From: Roseibium album
Lineage (GTDB): Bacteria; Pseudomonadota; Alphaproteobacteria; Rhizobiales; Stappiaceae
Reading direction: 5' to 3'
Assembly: GCF_001404515.1 (NCBI RefSeq)
Contig: NZ_CXWE01000001.1
Span: 1 to 64,000 of the forward strand
Length of the DNA stretch: 64,000 bases
In this document: piece after piece, positions 54,419 to 63,292 of the stretch
Numbering within the stretch: position 1 is the first letter of the stretch
How the letters are laid out: each line of letters begins with the position of its first letter
Notes under the pieces: model-generated
Database searches by the model: none
The model's input: the letters and a program-made list of their open reading frames with translations, nothing else
What the model was told of the DNA's origin: nothing
Made by a program: the position numbers and the translations under genes

Positions 54419-56620
54419 CTAGTTGACCCATCCAAGAACGTTGCGAATTACTGACCAACGCGATGTTGCAACGGCATCTCTCCTACCTTCAATCCAATAT
54501 TCCTCAAGTTCCTGAATGCCGCCGGTTTCACGTTCAATCAGTAACCAAGTGTTCAGGGCCTTCAGCAGCAGTGGGCTGTCCTTGGCCGTCAGGTAAACTA
54601 TGGGTACGCGGGTCACTGGCCTTGGTACAACAACCGAAAAGCGCGGGTAGAGTAGGGTCCAGGCAGCGCCTTCTTCGGCCGTATCAATGAATGCATCTGC
54701 ACCTTTTCCTTCGTTTTCAAAGTAAGCCTGTTGCTCTTTGAATCCCTTGAGTGGAACAAACTCAATCGTGGGAAGACTGGTCGCGGCTGCTCGTGGCAAG
54801 GAGTGATAACCACTATACGCGAGCTTCATGTCCTCGGAATCGACAATGTCGGCCCAGGTCTCATAGTTTTTGCGCTGCTTTTCGGGAACAACCAATGCGA
54901 GCGTTGCAAGACTGAGCGGGGCCGTCTGCAAAGTCGTTGTCGTCCGATCCAGGGAAACAGTCGTCGAATTGAAGACGGCATCGCAATATCCCGAATCCAG
55001 TTTGTCCGGAGCTTTGCTGACTTGATCAAGAGGCAGGAAGATCGGCTCCAAACGGGATCGAAGCGCAAATCGGTGCGCCATTTCAACGTCGAAGCCTACC
55101 AGTTTGTCAGCACTGTTGAAAAACGACAGGGGATAATTTCCGGGGATGTAACAAATCCGGATAGAACCTGACGAAACGATGTCGTCGTAGGATCTTGGAC
55201 CACCGGGCAAGGGGGCTTCCGGTTCCTCGATATAAACGACCGCCTCAGTCTCCGTACCAAGCAACTGTGCTTCGGACAGGACGTCGGCGGCGGTGTAGGG
55301 CACCACAATGAAATTGGAGTAGACCACCCGGAACCCCAAAAGAAGTGCGATTGTGACCAACAGGCCAGGCACCAAGCCTTTCAAAAGCACAGGAAGTCGA
55401 AACCATATTTGTCGCTGAAGCGCGAAAGTACCAATCAACGCGATTGTGGCGTAGTGCATCGTACCCACGAGAGACGAAAGCCTGCTGCCGATAAAGTCGA
55501 TGGATAAAAATACACCGAAAAGACTGGCCGGGAGATCTACAAGTTCAAGCGTGAACGGGATCGAAATCGCTGTGCCACCGAAGAGACTGGCAATGCCTCC
55601 TAGAACCATAGTGGCGTATTGCGAGACATCCATAGGGGCGCCGACATACCAGCTTCCAAACACGACGAAGCCGAGCGCAAGAACGCTTCCAACGGTTGGA
55701 AAACTGTAGAAAGTTGGAATGAGAACATCCACGGAAGACTGAACTTCGCGTTCTTCTTCGGCCTCGTCCTGCGACTGCAGTCTTGGGCGCTCGTCAGTGG
55801 ACTCGTCAATCAGGCGCTTGCAGGCTTCAGCAAGCATCGGGAGAATGACGAGAGTGCTCCCGGTTGCGAATGCAGTCAGCATCGGTGCACGTAATGTGCG
55901 CAAAATTGCAAAATGCCTAAGTGGAGTGATGCTCGAGACAATCGCAGGCAAGAGCCAAAGCGCTGCAATAAGCGCAAGGGCAGCGGAAACCACGACATGG
56001 ACCTGTAATCTAAAAAGATCATCCGCGCTGACCGTGCCGGCCAGTGCTGCAACCAGAGCAAAAACTCCGATCGGCGACAAACGGGACACTACGCCAGTGA
56101 TCCTGGCGAGCGTGTCGCCCAACACCAGCAAGGGCTCAATGATCAACTCCCGCCGTGGTGTCACCGTCAGTGCCAGGCCTACAAAGATGCTGAAGACTAC
56201 AACTGCCGGAACAATTGCGTTGGCCATGGCGTGGAAAGGATTGGAGGGAATGAAAAGCAGCAGGAAATCGACGGGCGTGCCTGCCTCGAGAGAAGATTTT
56301 TGAAAGAGGGATCTCTGCGGCCAGTCTGGAAAGGCGAGCGGCATTGACAGAACGAGGCAAATCCCCAGCAACCAAAGAAGTCCAAGCACTCCGCCGCCTG
56401 TGCGGGCCAATTTGCCAATTTCGGCGATCTCGAGTCGGCCAAGACCCGTTATCAACGCCACCATGATGTACGGAATAACGGTGATCTGTAGAAGCCGTAT
56501 GAAAGCTGTTCCGACAAAATTCAGTGGCGCGGCAAGCTCCCCCAAAAAGAGACCGGTAAGAAGGCCTGCGCCCAATCCGATCAGCACCTGAAGAGCGAGA
56601 TCAATCCTGCCTATGCGCAT
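54419..56620 (-). CDS. Dicarboxylate/amino-acid:cation symporter fused to a periplasmic binding domain
   Basis: This 733-residue protein joins two parts. Residues 1 to about 435 are a DAACS/SDF-type symporter with about eight membrane segments (IDLALQVLIGLGAGLLTGLF, LRAPMLTAFATGSTLVILPM). The NMDGT-like motif is replaced by FPTVGS. A linker PYTAADVL leads to residues about 475-733, a SBP_bac_3-like solute-binding domain (GSIRICYIPGNYPLSFFNSA, DKLVGFDVEMAHRFALRSRL, DSGYCDAVFNSTTVSL). The binding domain would face the periplasm. It starts at a palindromic ATGCGCAT shared with an opposing frame. Amino acids or carboxylates are likely substrates. Confidence 0.8.
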   Translation of the reverse strand: MRIGRIDLALQVLIGLGAGLLTGLFLGELAAPLNFVGTAFIRLLQITVIPYIMVALITGLGRLEIAEIGKLARTGGGVLGLLWLLGICLVLSMPLAFPDWPQRSLFQKSSLEAGTPVDFLLLFIPSNPFHAMANAIVPAVVVFSIFVGLALTVTPRRELIIEPLLVLGDTLARITGVVSRLSPIGVFALVAALAGTVSADDLFRLQVHVVVSAALALIAALWLLPAIVSSITPLRHFAILRTLRAPMLTAFATGSTLVILPMLAEACKRLIDESTDERPRLQSQDEAEEEREVQSSVDVLIPTFYSFPTVGSVLALGFVVFGSWYVGAPMDVSQYATMVLGGIASLFGGTAISIPFTLELVDLPASLFGVFLSIDFIGSRLSSLVGTMHYATIALIGTFALQRQIWFRLPVLLKGLVPGLLVTIALLLGFRVVYSNFIVVPYTAADVLSEAQLLGTETEAVVYIEEPEAPLPGGPRSYDDIVSSGSIRICYIPGNYPLSFFNSADKLVGFDVEMAHRFALRSRLEPIFLPLDQVSKAPDKLDSGYCDAVFNSTTVSLDRTTTTLQTAPLSLATLALVVPEKQRKNYETWADIVDSEDMKLAYSGYHSLPRAAATSLPTIEFVPLKGFKEQQAYFENEGKGADAFIDTAEEGAAWTLLYPRFSVVVPRPVTRVPIVYLTAKDSPLLLKALNTWLLIERETGGIQELEEYWIEGRRDAVATSRWSVIRNVLGWVN

Positions 56621-56732
56621 CGGGGTGTTTCCATTTGCCCTCGCATTTCAAATTGCAATTCAGGTGCTTGTTTCCAGGTTGCGCATTCGATTCATGAGGG
56701 TAACGTACTCAGGTTTGGGGAGGAGAGTCACG

Positions 56733-58337
56733 ATGCTCGCGAGAATATCCAAGGCTATGGCGAATTGGCCCATGATTGCGGTGACCGCAATATTTGCATT
56801 TGCCGTAAATTCCGGAGATGTCACAGCCCGGGAACAGGCCTGCGAGCTGCAGAATCTTGCTGACTATCCCGATGTTGCATTTGTTTCAGCAACGTTCCTC
56901 ACCAAACCTGTCGGCCATTGCCGGGTTGAAGGCATCATCAGAACAGAAACCGGATTTGTGTTGCTGCTGCCTGACGACTGGAACGGCAAGTTCGTCATGG
57001 GGGGAAGTGGCGGGTTCGCTGGAAACTACGCGAATGCAGCGCAGGATCTCTGGAACGTTGTCGGGAGCGGTTGGGCAACCGTCGCAACCGACACCGGACA
57101 CAAGGGAAATGCATTGAGCGCAAGTTGGGCCCTGAACAATCTCGAACGACAGGTCAACTTTGGTCACATGGCGGTGCATCGGACGGCGATGCACGCGAAA
57201 GCGATCATAAAAGACTACTATGGCACGCCGAGCAGGCGTGACATTTTCTTCGGGTGTTCTCGCGGAGGTGGACAGGGTTTGATGCTGGCCCAGAGGTCAC
57301 CGGATCTCTTTGATGGCATTTATGCCGGTGCGCCGGCCTACAGCTGGACCGATGAGATCGCCGGGCGCTGGACCCGAGAAGCCCAACTCATGTACCCCAA
57401 TCCCGACCAGATCACGACACCTGTGATTGATGCCCGTGCACTTCAGGTGCTTGGCAATGCGGTCATGGCCCGATGTGATGCGCTGGATGGCCTGGCAGAC
57501 GGGATACTGAACGACCCGAGGCAATGCGATATTGATGTCTCTGCACTGGAGTGTGGTACCGAAGGGACCAACCAATGCCTTACCAAAGAGCAGGTTGCGG
57601 TAGCTGAGGCGGTCTATGGGAGCCTCTCCTACGGAAATTCCGAGTGGCCAGGCGTTCCGTATGGCGCCGAGCTTCCCGGAAATCCCCTGGGGTGGGAGCG
57701 ATGGATCACAGGCGGGTTCATACCCAAGGAACAGGTGGACTTCCATCCCGGTCTTGAGGACGAAGTGTTCGAAGCGCCACCCGTTCCGAACGCCCGGTGG
57801 GGATTCGCGACCGGTCTGATGAAGTATTTCTTCTATAGCGATCCGGACTGGACTTATAAAGATTATGACTTCTCAGATTATGCGCATAACGCTGCTCGGC
57901 TGTCGCCGACACTGGATGCGACCGACCCGAACCTTTCGGAATTCCGCGCCAACGGCGGCAAGCTGATCATAGACAACGGCTGGATGGACGGCTCACTTTC
58001 TGCCTATGGGACGATTGACTATTACGAAAACGTACTTGCCTTTGACAAGACCGCGCGAGATGACGTGCGGCTCTTCATCCGTCCCGGTGTCGCGCATTGC
58101 CAGGGCGGTCCAGGTCCGGACGGAACGAACTACATTGCGGCCCTCGAGATTTGGCTGAACACCGGTGTGGCGCCTGAAAAGCTGGATGCCCCATTCGTCA
58201 ACCCGATGACCCGGGAGCCAACAGGCAACGGGCGGATCATCTGCGCACACCCGGGCACTGTGACCTATGACGGGTCCGGCGACCCGAATGATCCGGCGAG
58301 CTTCAGTTGCGAAAACTTCGACCTTACCCGGCGCTAG
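56733..58337 (+). CDS. Tannase/feruloyl-esterase-family protein, secreted
   Basis: This 534-residue protein has a signal peptide (MANWPMIAVTAIFAFAVNSG) and the family's CS-D-HC arrangement: FFGCSRGGGQ with the nucleophilic Ser near 175, an Asp region (ATDPNLSEFRANGGKLIIDN) and GVAHCQGGPG with the catalytic His near 453. GGGGAGGAG precedes the ATG at 56733. It hydrolyses aromatic carboxylic esters outside the cytoplasm. Near the aromatic clusters, it may release phenolic acids for their use. Confidence 0.85.
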   Translation: MLARISKAMANWPMIAVTAIFAFAVNSGDVTAREQACELQNLADYPDVAFVSATFLTKPVGHCRVEGIIRTETGFVLLLPDDWNGKFVMGGSGGFAGNYANAAQDLWNVVGSGWATVATDTGHKGNALSASWALNNLERQVNFGHMAVHRTAMHAKAIIKDYYGTPSRRDIFFGCSRGGGQGLMLAQRSPDLFDGIYAGAPAYSWTDEIAGRWTREAQLMYPNPDQITTPVIDARALQVLGNAVMARCDALDGLADGILNDPRQCDIDVSALECGTEGTNQCLTKEQVAVAEAVYGSLSYGNSEWPGVPYGAELPGNPLGWERWITGGFIPKEQVDFHPGLEDEVFEAPPVPNARWGFATGLMKYFFYSDPDWTYKDYDFSDYAHNAARLSPTLDATDPNLSEFRANGGKLIIDNGWMDGSLSAYGTIDYYENVLAFDKTARDDVRLFIRPGVAHCQGGPGPDGTNYIAALEIWLNTGVAPEKLDAPFVNPMTREPTGNGRIICAHPGTVTYDGSGDPNDPASFSCENFDLTRR

Positions 58338-58625
58338 CCGTCAGAGCTTTGAAATGGCTCATTCGCGTTACGCCGGTCACCATTTGCCGTTCCTCGAATT
58401 GCCTGCAGGACTTGCGTTTTTGTTCTGATATCTCATCGAAAAAGCCGACATGGAGACCTTCCGCGCAGGATCGCATTGCCAAATTGCGCGGAAGGAGGGG
58501 CGGGCGCTTGAGTTCACCAGCGCGCATCCAAAACTCCAAATGTCGCCCAGTGTCACGTTGCCTATATATCTCGCAATCTCCAATGTGCGGCAATTCACCG
58601 ATGCTCAGGTGCGGGCGACTGAATT
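58338..58625. other. Region between convergent genes, no gene recognised
   Basis: A leftward 89-codon frame (58593-58324) ends in the tannase gene end and has no clear family. No terminator hairpin with a T-run was found. Confidence 0.35.
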
Positions 58626-60353
58626 CTACTTCGATAGCCTGGCGATCAGTTTTTGCGCCGTCCGGATGCCTGCGATCACATGGTTCTGGCCGCGCGCAAG
58701 TTCGGTGCGCGAAAATCCTTTCAGCTCAACCGGACGGTCCGCGATTTTCGTCGCTTCTTCCAGTGAAGGCAGGGGAGGGATGGTCAGCGCGGGGTCATGC
58801 CGAAACCGGTCGCTTCGGTTGAAATTCAAGGGCACCAGAATACGCGCCAGCTCCTGGATGACCGTATTTGCAGCGGCCTTGGAAACAATACCCCTTGCGA
58901 CGCCATCGTAAAAACTCTCCAGATCCGACAGAAGCACCGTCGCGGCCGCACGACAGCCGGAAAGGTCGAATTCGGTTCCTGCCTGGTTCTGGTAGTCGTC
59001 GATGGTTGTCTGGAATTCACGCGCCGTTGCCCGCCAGTCCATTGGCAGTACCGATGCATTGGCATTCCTGAATACAGCCAGAAGATAGACCTTGATATCC
59101 CTGAGCAGGATGTCCTTGTCCGCAATTTCCAGCGTATCGTTTTCCGTGTGCCAGGCGATATTCATTCCACAGCCACCAACGGCATAATAGCCAAGTTCTT
59201 CGCGGTGAGCGTCCGTCATGGCCGATGACAGCATCAGATAACTTGAAAGGCCGATGTCATTGAATGAATAGTCTCCGGCCCGATGGGGGCGTTCGGATTG
59301 CAGTTTCTTGCCTGCAACATCCCGAATTACGCCGGCAAGGAAATCATGGGCTTCGGACATGACCGAAACGTGTATGAATTCCGTGGCCCATCGACACCCG
59401 GGGCTGTCACAGTTTACCTGCGCGACACAGTTTTCATCCAGGTCGAGCGCAAAGGTATCCGAATACCAGGTTGATCCCGCGTAGCGACCCGTCGAGTGGC
59501 CTGGCCACCAGCAGATCTTGACCGTGCGCCGAAGCTTGTCCCGGTTGGCCCAAAGAACGCGCGCAATCTCCAACATCGTTGCGTCGCCTGTTGCATTGTC
59601 GCCAACACCCACATCCCAGCTATCAAGATGGCCGTGCAGCAAAACGTATTTCTCGGGTTCTTCAGTCCCGCTGATCGTGATTTCCGGGAGTTTGGACCGA
59701 AACCAGCCTTCCTCCATTTCGGTAAAAATCGTCGCATGACCGCCGGACCTTGCCAGCTCGATCAGTGCCTTGCCGGCCTCCAGGTTAACCGCGGCGGCCG
59801 GAATGCCGGGTTTTCGGGCCAGGTCGGATGCGCCGGGTATACCCCAGATCGTCGTGCAAATCCCCCAGTGAACATCGATGCCGGGATTGATTGCGATGAC
59901 GCCGATTGCTCCGCATCCCTCCATCAGGGATATGATTGCAGGACTGGCAAAACCTTCGGTCAGGACGATATTGCCGCGCACCTTCGCTTCCATTTCCGGC
60001 CCCGCCTCCAACTGACTTTCGAAGGCATCCTCCTCGTCCATATTCGTCGTGCCGGGGACATAGGCCAGTTGACCGGTCAGGCCAGTCCTCGCATCTGCGC
60101 TGAAGGCGGGAGGTTTGGCGCGGAATGTCGTGCCATCTGCCTCAATTCGCGCTTCTCCCGGCAGGCTCAGAAACAGATCCGGTTCGTGAACCTTGACTTC
60201 GACACCGTGTGCCTCGAGTCGCGAAACAACTTCCTCCATGCCTCGGTTCACGTCGTCCGGATGTTCGCGCTTGAAGGTGGCGAAGCTCTCTACCAGCGCC
60301 CAAGGGTCGTGGATGGTGACTTGATCAAGCAAAGCAGTTTCTGTGGCGTTCAT
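58626..60353 (-). CDS. M28-type metallopeptidase with PA domain, atypical active site
   Basis: This 575-residue protein has a PA-like insert (about 110-230, GNIVLTEGFASPAIISLMEG) and an M28 zinc-peptidase core: VLLHGHLDSWDVGVGDNATG (H-x-D and D ligands), VNCDSPGC (Asp) and IAWHTENDT (C-terminal His). At the usual Glu-Glu pair (catalytic base and zinc ligand), WPGHSTGRYAGS has His-Ser instead. No signal peptide, so cytoplasmic. Two IclR-type palindromes lie directly upstream and the transporter gene is co-regulated, pointing to intracellular processing of imported peptides or amide compounds. Confidence 0.8.
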   Translation of the reverse strand: MNATETALLDQVTIHDPWALVESFATFKREHPDDVNRGMEEVVSRLEAHGVEVKVHEPDLFLSLPGEARIEADGTTFRAKPPAFSADARTGLTGQLAYVPGTTNMDEEDAFESQLEAGPEMEAKVRGNIVLTEGFASPAIISLMEGCGAIGVIAINPGIDVHWGICTTIWGIPGASDLARKPGIPAAAVNLEAGKALIELARSGGHATIFTEMEEGWFRSKLPEITISGTEEPEKYVLLHGHLDSWDVGVGDNATGDATMLEIARVLWANRDKLRRTVKICWWPGHSTGRYAGSTWYSDTFALDLDENCVAQVNCDSPGCRWATEFIHVSVMSEAHDFLAGVIRDVAGKKLQSERPHRAGDYSFNDIGLSSYLMLSSAMTDAHREELGYYAVGGCGMNIAWHTENDTLEIADKDILLRDIKVYLLAVFRNANASVLPMDWRATAREFQTTIDDYQNQAGTEFDLSGCRAAATVLLSDLESFYDGVARGIVSKAAANTVIQELARILVPLNFNRSDRFRHDPALTIPPLPSLEEATKIADRPVELKGFSRTELARGQNHVIAGIRTAQKLIARLSK

Positions 60354-60365
60354 GGGAGCTTCCAG

Positions 60366-60384
60366 TGTTTTATTCAGTGAAACA
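60366..60384. promoter_or_regulatory. IclR operator A1 (peptidase promoter)
   Basis: TGTTTTATTCAGTGAAACA is a near-palindrome 13 bases upstream of the peptidase start. It matches TGTTTTACTGAATAAAACA read on the other strand. Confidence 0.7.
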
Positions 60385-60385
60385 A

Positions 60386-60404
60386 TGTAATGCAGAATAA
60401 AACA
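60386..60404. promoter_or_regulatory. IclR operator A2 (peptidase promoter)
   Basis: TGTAATGCAGAATAAAACA keeps the right half of the motif and part of the left. It is 20 bp from A1, two helical turns. Confidence 0.55.
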
Positions 60405-60501
60405 CTAGCAGCAAGTCGAGATCATCCGCAACCCGTGTGATCAGGAGTCATTGCAACAAGACGGCGCTATAGATCGCGGGATTTCAAATCCGGCATGAGT
60501 G

Positions 60502-61290
60502 TCAGCCTAGCGTAAGGCGCTTTGAGATTTCCGCCGCGGCCTCGACGACTTTCTCGATATAGCTGGCACGGCGAACTTCATCGAGCCGCGCCGAGGCGCC
60601 GGCGACAGAGATCCCGGCGACGATTTCACCGGCCGTGTTCTGGATGGGCGCGGCAACGGAAAAGGCACCATCGTCGAGGTCGTTGGTCGCGACATTGTAG
60701 CGGTTGGACCGGATGAGCAGGAGAGCATCGCGCAGGCGTTCAGGATCGGTAATTGTGTGGGGACTGAACCGTTCCAGCGGAGCGTCGAGCACACGGTCAC
60801 GGATGCTGGGTTCAGCATAAGCCAGAAGCACCATGGACGCGCCTCCCGCATGCAATGGTCCGCGCCTGCCGGTTTGCGCGAACAATCTTATGCTATGAAG
60901 ACCTTCCCGAGTCGCGATGGCAATCGCGGCTGTGCCTTCGCGCACCACGAGATTGACGTTTTCTCCTGTTTCGTCCCTTAGCGCGTCCATGACGGGGCGT
61001 GCGACCTGCAGCAGTGCTCCCTTGCGTCCGACACGTTCGCCCAGCAATGCGACACGATAGCCGAGTGAATAGATCGCTCGCTCCTCGTCGCGCTGGACGT
61101 AGCCGTCTTCTTCCAGCGTCTGTAGCAGGCGAAAGGCGATGGACTTCGTCAGCCCCAGCTTCTCCGCCAGTGCGGTGACGCCGATGCCGGGGGTGTCGCC
61201 CAAAGCTTCCAGAACCCGCAATGCCCGAGCCACTGCATCAATCCGGTACGACTTCCGCTCAGCTGCGCCTGGTGCTGTCGATGTCACCAT
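60502..61290 (-). CDS. IclR-family regulator of the peptidase and transporter genes
   Basis: This 262-residue protein has YRIDAVARALRVLEALGDTP, VTALAEKLGLTKSIAFRLLQ (winged helix) and an effector domain with AGGASMVLLAYAEPSIRDRV and GEIVAGISVAGASARLDEV. It diverges from the solute-binding-protein gene. It likely binds the four 19-bp motifs in the two promoter regions and responds to a transporter substrate or its product. Confidence 0.85.
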   Translation of the reverse strand: MVTSTAPGAAERKSYRIDAVARALRVLEALGDTPGIGVTALAEKLGLTKSIAFRLLQTLEEDGYVQRDEERAIYSLGYRVALLGERVGRKGALLQVARPVMDALRDETGENVNLVVREGTAAIAIATREGLHSIRLFAQTGRRGPLHAGGASMVLLAYAEPSIRDRVLDAPLERFSPHTITDPERLRDALLLIRSNRYNVATNDLDDGAFSVAAPIQNTAGEIVAGISVAGASARLDEVRRASYIEKVVEAAAEISKRLTLG

Positions 61291-61326
61291 TTTCTTCCTT
61301 CACTCTATTGATTTTAATTTTCTATG

Positions 61327-61345
61327 TGTTTTACTGATTGAAGCA
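61327..61345. promoter_or_regulatory. IclR operator B1 (regulator/transporter promoter)
   Basis: TGTTTTACTGATTGAAGCA matches the consensus in 14 of 19 positions with the left half intact. Confidence 0.6.
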
Positions 61346-61354
61346 TATCAAAAA

Positions 61355-61373
61355 TGTTTTACTGAATAAAACA
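61355..61373. promoter_or_regulatory. IclR operator B2 (regulator/transporter promoter)
   Basis: TGTTTTACTGAATAAAACA is the best palindrome of the set. It is in the gap between the divergent IclR and binding-protein genes, 28 bp from B1. Confidence 0.7.
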
Positions 61374-61531
61374 AAATCTTCACCAAAAGGATCACCACTG
61401 ATCTCATCCGGTGTGGATTTTTGGTGTGATCGGGCGGCCTGCTCCGCGCCTTGGCAAGGCTGACGGAGGCCTCGCGCAACCGAAATGGCCTGAACGCGTT
61501 GCGCTCGGGCCCAGTCAACAGGAGAGTGACC

Positions 61532-63187
61532 TTGAAGACTTTTTTCAAAATTGCCGTGGGGGCCGCGCTGGGGGCGTCGTTTTATGCAACGTCCGTTTCC
61601 GCGCAGGATCCAATACGTACAATTCACCTGTTGTCCCGGCCACAGGCAGCGCAACCGGCCGAGTTCCAGGCGATCCAGCTGATTGCACAGGAATGGCGCA
61701 AACTGGGTCTTGATGTTGAAGTTGACGTGATGCCGTGGTCGCAGATGGCCAACGCAGTCTGGTACAATCGTGATGACTGGGACGTGACCGCCTGGCAAAT
61801 GACCGGCCGCCCGGAACGTTCCGACCCGGACGAGATCATCTACAATCTCTTCCATTCATCGACCGCCGACAAGGGTTACAATTTCATTGGCTACAACAAC
61901 CCCGAATACGACAAGCTGGTGGAAGAGCAGCGTGTGACGGTCGATCCGGAAAAACGCCAGAAGCTTGTGATCGAGGCACAGAAGATGCTGGACGCGGACC
62001 AGCCCAACATGATGCTTGTGCATCCCCAGCAGGCCTTTGCATTTGACAAGACGGTGTTCGATCCGGCGACGGTCGTCGATCAGTCCGGCATCGGGATCCG
62101 CAGCTACTGGACCTGGTTGTCGCTGGCTCCGACCGGCGAACAAAAAGACGTCATCGTCAACAGTTCCGACAATGTGATCGCGGTGAACCCGCTTTACATT
62201 TCCGGTGTTACCGACAACTGGTTGACCGAACTGATCTATGATCGCCTCTACCGTGTCGGGCCGGACGGTCTGCCGACACCATGGGCTGCGGAAGGTCATG
62301 AGTGGCGCGACGAAAAGACCATTGCGGTAACGCTACGCGATGGCCTGAAATTCCATGACGGCAACCCGGTCACAGCCGAAGACGTGGTGTTCTCCTATCA
62401 GGCAACGACCGGCGGTGAAGCGCCCATGTATGCGCCGTTCGGGCAGAACATCACGAACATCGAAATCGAGGGTGACAACGTCATCGTTTTCACGCTGGCC
62501 ACACCTTCCGCGTCCTTCCTCACGTCCAGCCTTGCCAAGATCAATATCATCCCCAAACACGTGTGGGAGCCTATCCTGGCCGATCTTTCCTCAAAGGAGG
62601 AAAATGCGGAATCCCATCAGGAGGAGATGCCGATCGGTTCGGGCGCGTATAAATTCGTGCGGTGGCTGCCAAATGAAGAAATTGTGCTTGAAGCCAATGC
62701 CGACCACTTCAATGCCCCCAAAGCGGACCGCTTCATTCTTCGGATTGTTCCGAATGCGGAAGCAGCGCTAGGCATGCTTCGTTCGGGCGAGTTGAACTTC
62801 CTCACAGACTTCCAGGGCGACCCGCAGGTGCTGATTACCGCAGCAGATGAAGATGGCGACCTGCAAGTTGTCTCAACGGTCGACATCGGGTTCCGGTACG
62901 TGGCGTTCAATCTTCGGCGTCCTCCCTTTGACGATCCGGCTTTCCGCAGGGCGCTGTCCAGTGCCGTGGATCGCCGGCTGATTGTCAACGCGGCGTTCAA
63001 GAAGTTTGCGGTTCCATCGAATTCGGTGGTTTCGCCAGCACTTGAATACTGGCACGCGGCTGATGTCGTTGACGGCTTCAAGGCTGGTCCGGATGTTGCC
63101 AAAAGCATCCTCGAGGAAGCTGGTTACGGCGGGGTTGGCGAGCGACTTGCCTATCCTGAAGGTGTCTCGGAAACCCTGGGCAAGTAA
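61532..63187 (+). CDS. Family-5 (peptide/opine-type) solute-binding protein, circularly permuted
   Basis: This 551-residue protein has a signal peptide (MKTFFKIAVGAALGASFYAT...VSA). Residues about 27-175 (EFQAIQLIAQEWRKLGLDVE, SDPDEIIYNLFHSSTADKGY, YNNPEYDKLVEEQRVTVDPE) are the segment that normally ends SBP_bac_5 proteins. Residues about 205-551 (LTELIYDRLYRVGPDGLPTP, LRDGLKFHDGNPVTAEDVVF, IGSGAYKFVRWLPNEEI, AKSILEEAGYGGVGER) are the segment that normally begins them, and the chain stops where it would lead into the first part. The start is TTG with AGGAG seven bases upstream; a GTG two codons before is an alternative. It delivers a peptide-like ligand to the permease gene downstream. Confidence 0.85.
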   Translation: MKTFFKIAVGAALGASFYATSVSAQDPIRTIHLLSRPQAAQPAEFQAIQLIAQEWRKLGLDVEVDVMPWSQMANAVWYNRDDWDVTAWQMTGRPERSDPDEIIYNLFHSSTADKGYNFIGYNNPEYDKLVEEQRVTVDPEKRQKLVIEAQKMLDADQPNMMLVHPQQAFAFDKTVFDPATVVDQSGIGIRSYWTWLSLAPTGEQKDVIVNSSDNVIAVNPLYISGVTDNWLTELIYDRLYRVGPDGLPTPWAAEGHEWRDEKTIAVTLRDGLKFHDGNPVTAEDVVFSYQATTGGEAPMYAPFGQNITNIEIEGDNVIVFTLATPSASFLTSSLAKINIIPKHVWEPILADLSSKEENAESHQEEMPIGSGAYKFVRWLPNEEIVLEANADHFNAPKADRFILRIVPNAEAALGMLRSGELNFLTDFQGDPQVLITAADEDGDLQVVSTVDIGFRYVAFNLRRPPFDDPAFRRALSSAVDRRLIVNAAFKKFAVPSNSVVSPALEYWHAADVVDGFKAGPDVAKSILEEAGYGGVGERLAYPEGVSETLGK

Positions 63188-63292
63188 GACCTCCGACAAA
63201 ACGCGCGGTGGCATGGTCATCGCGCGTTTCCAATCCAGGAAACTTCGGTTTTTGTTGTTGCTGCACGCGTCAGCGACCGCTCGGGACATGCG

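Noticed and set aside
57240..57270. GCSRGGG in the tannase-like protein as a lipase box
   Set aside because: The surrounding CS-D-HC arrangement fits the tannase/feruloyl esterase family better than lipases.
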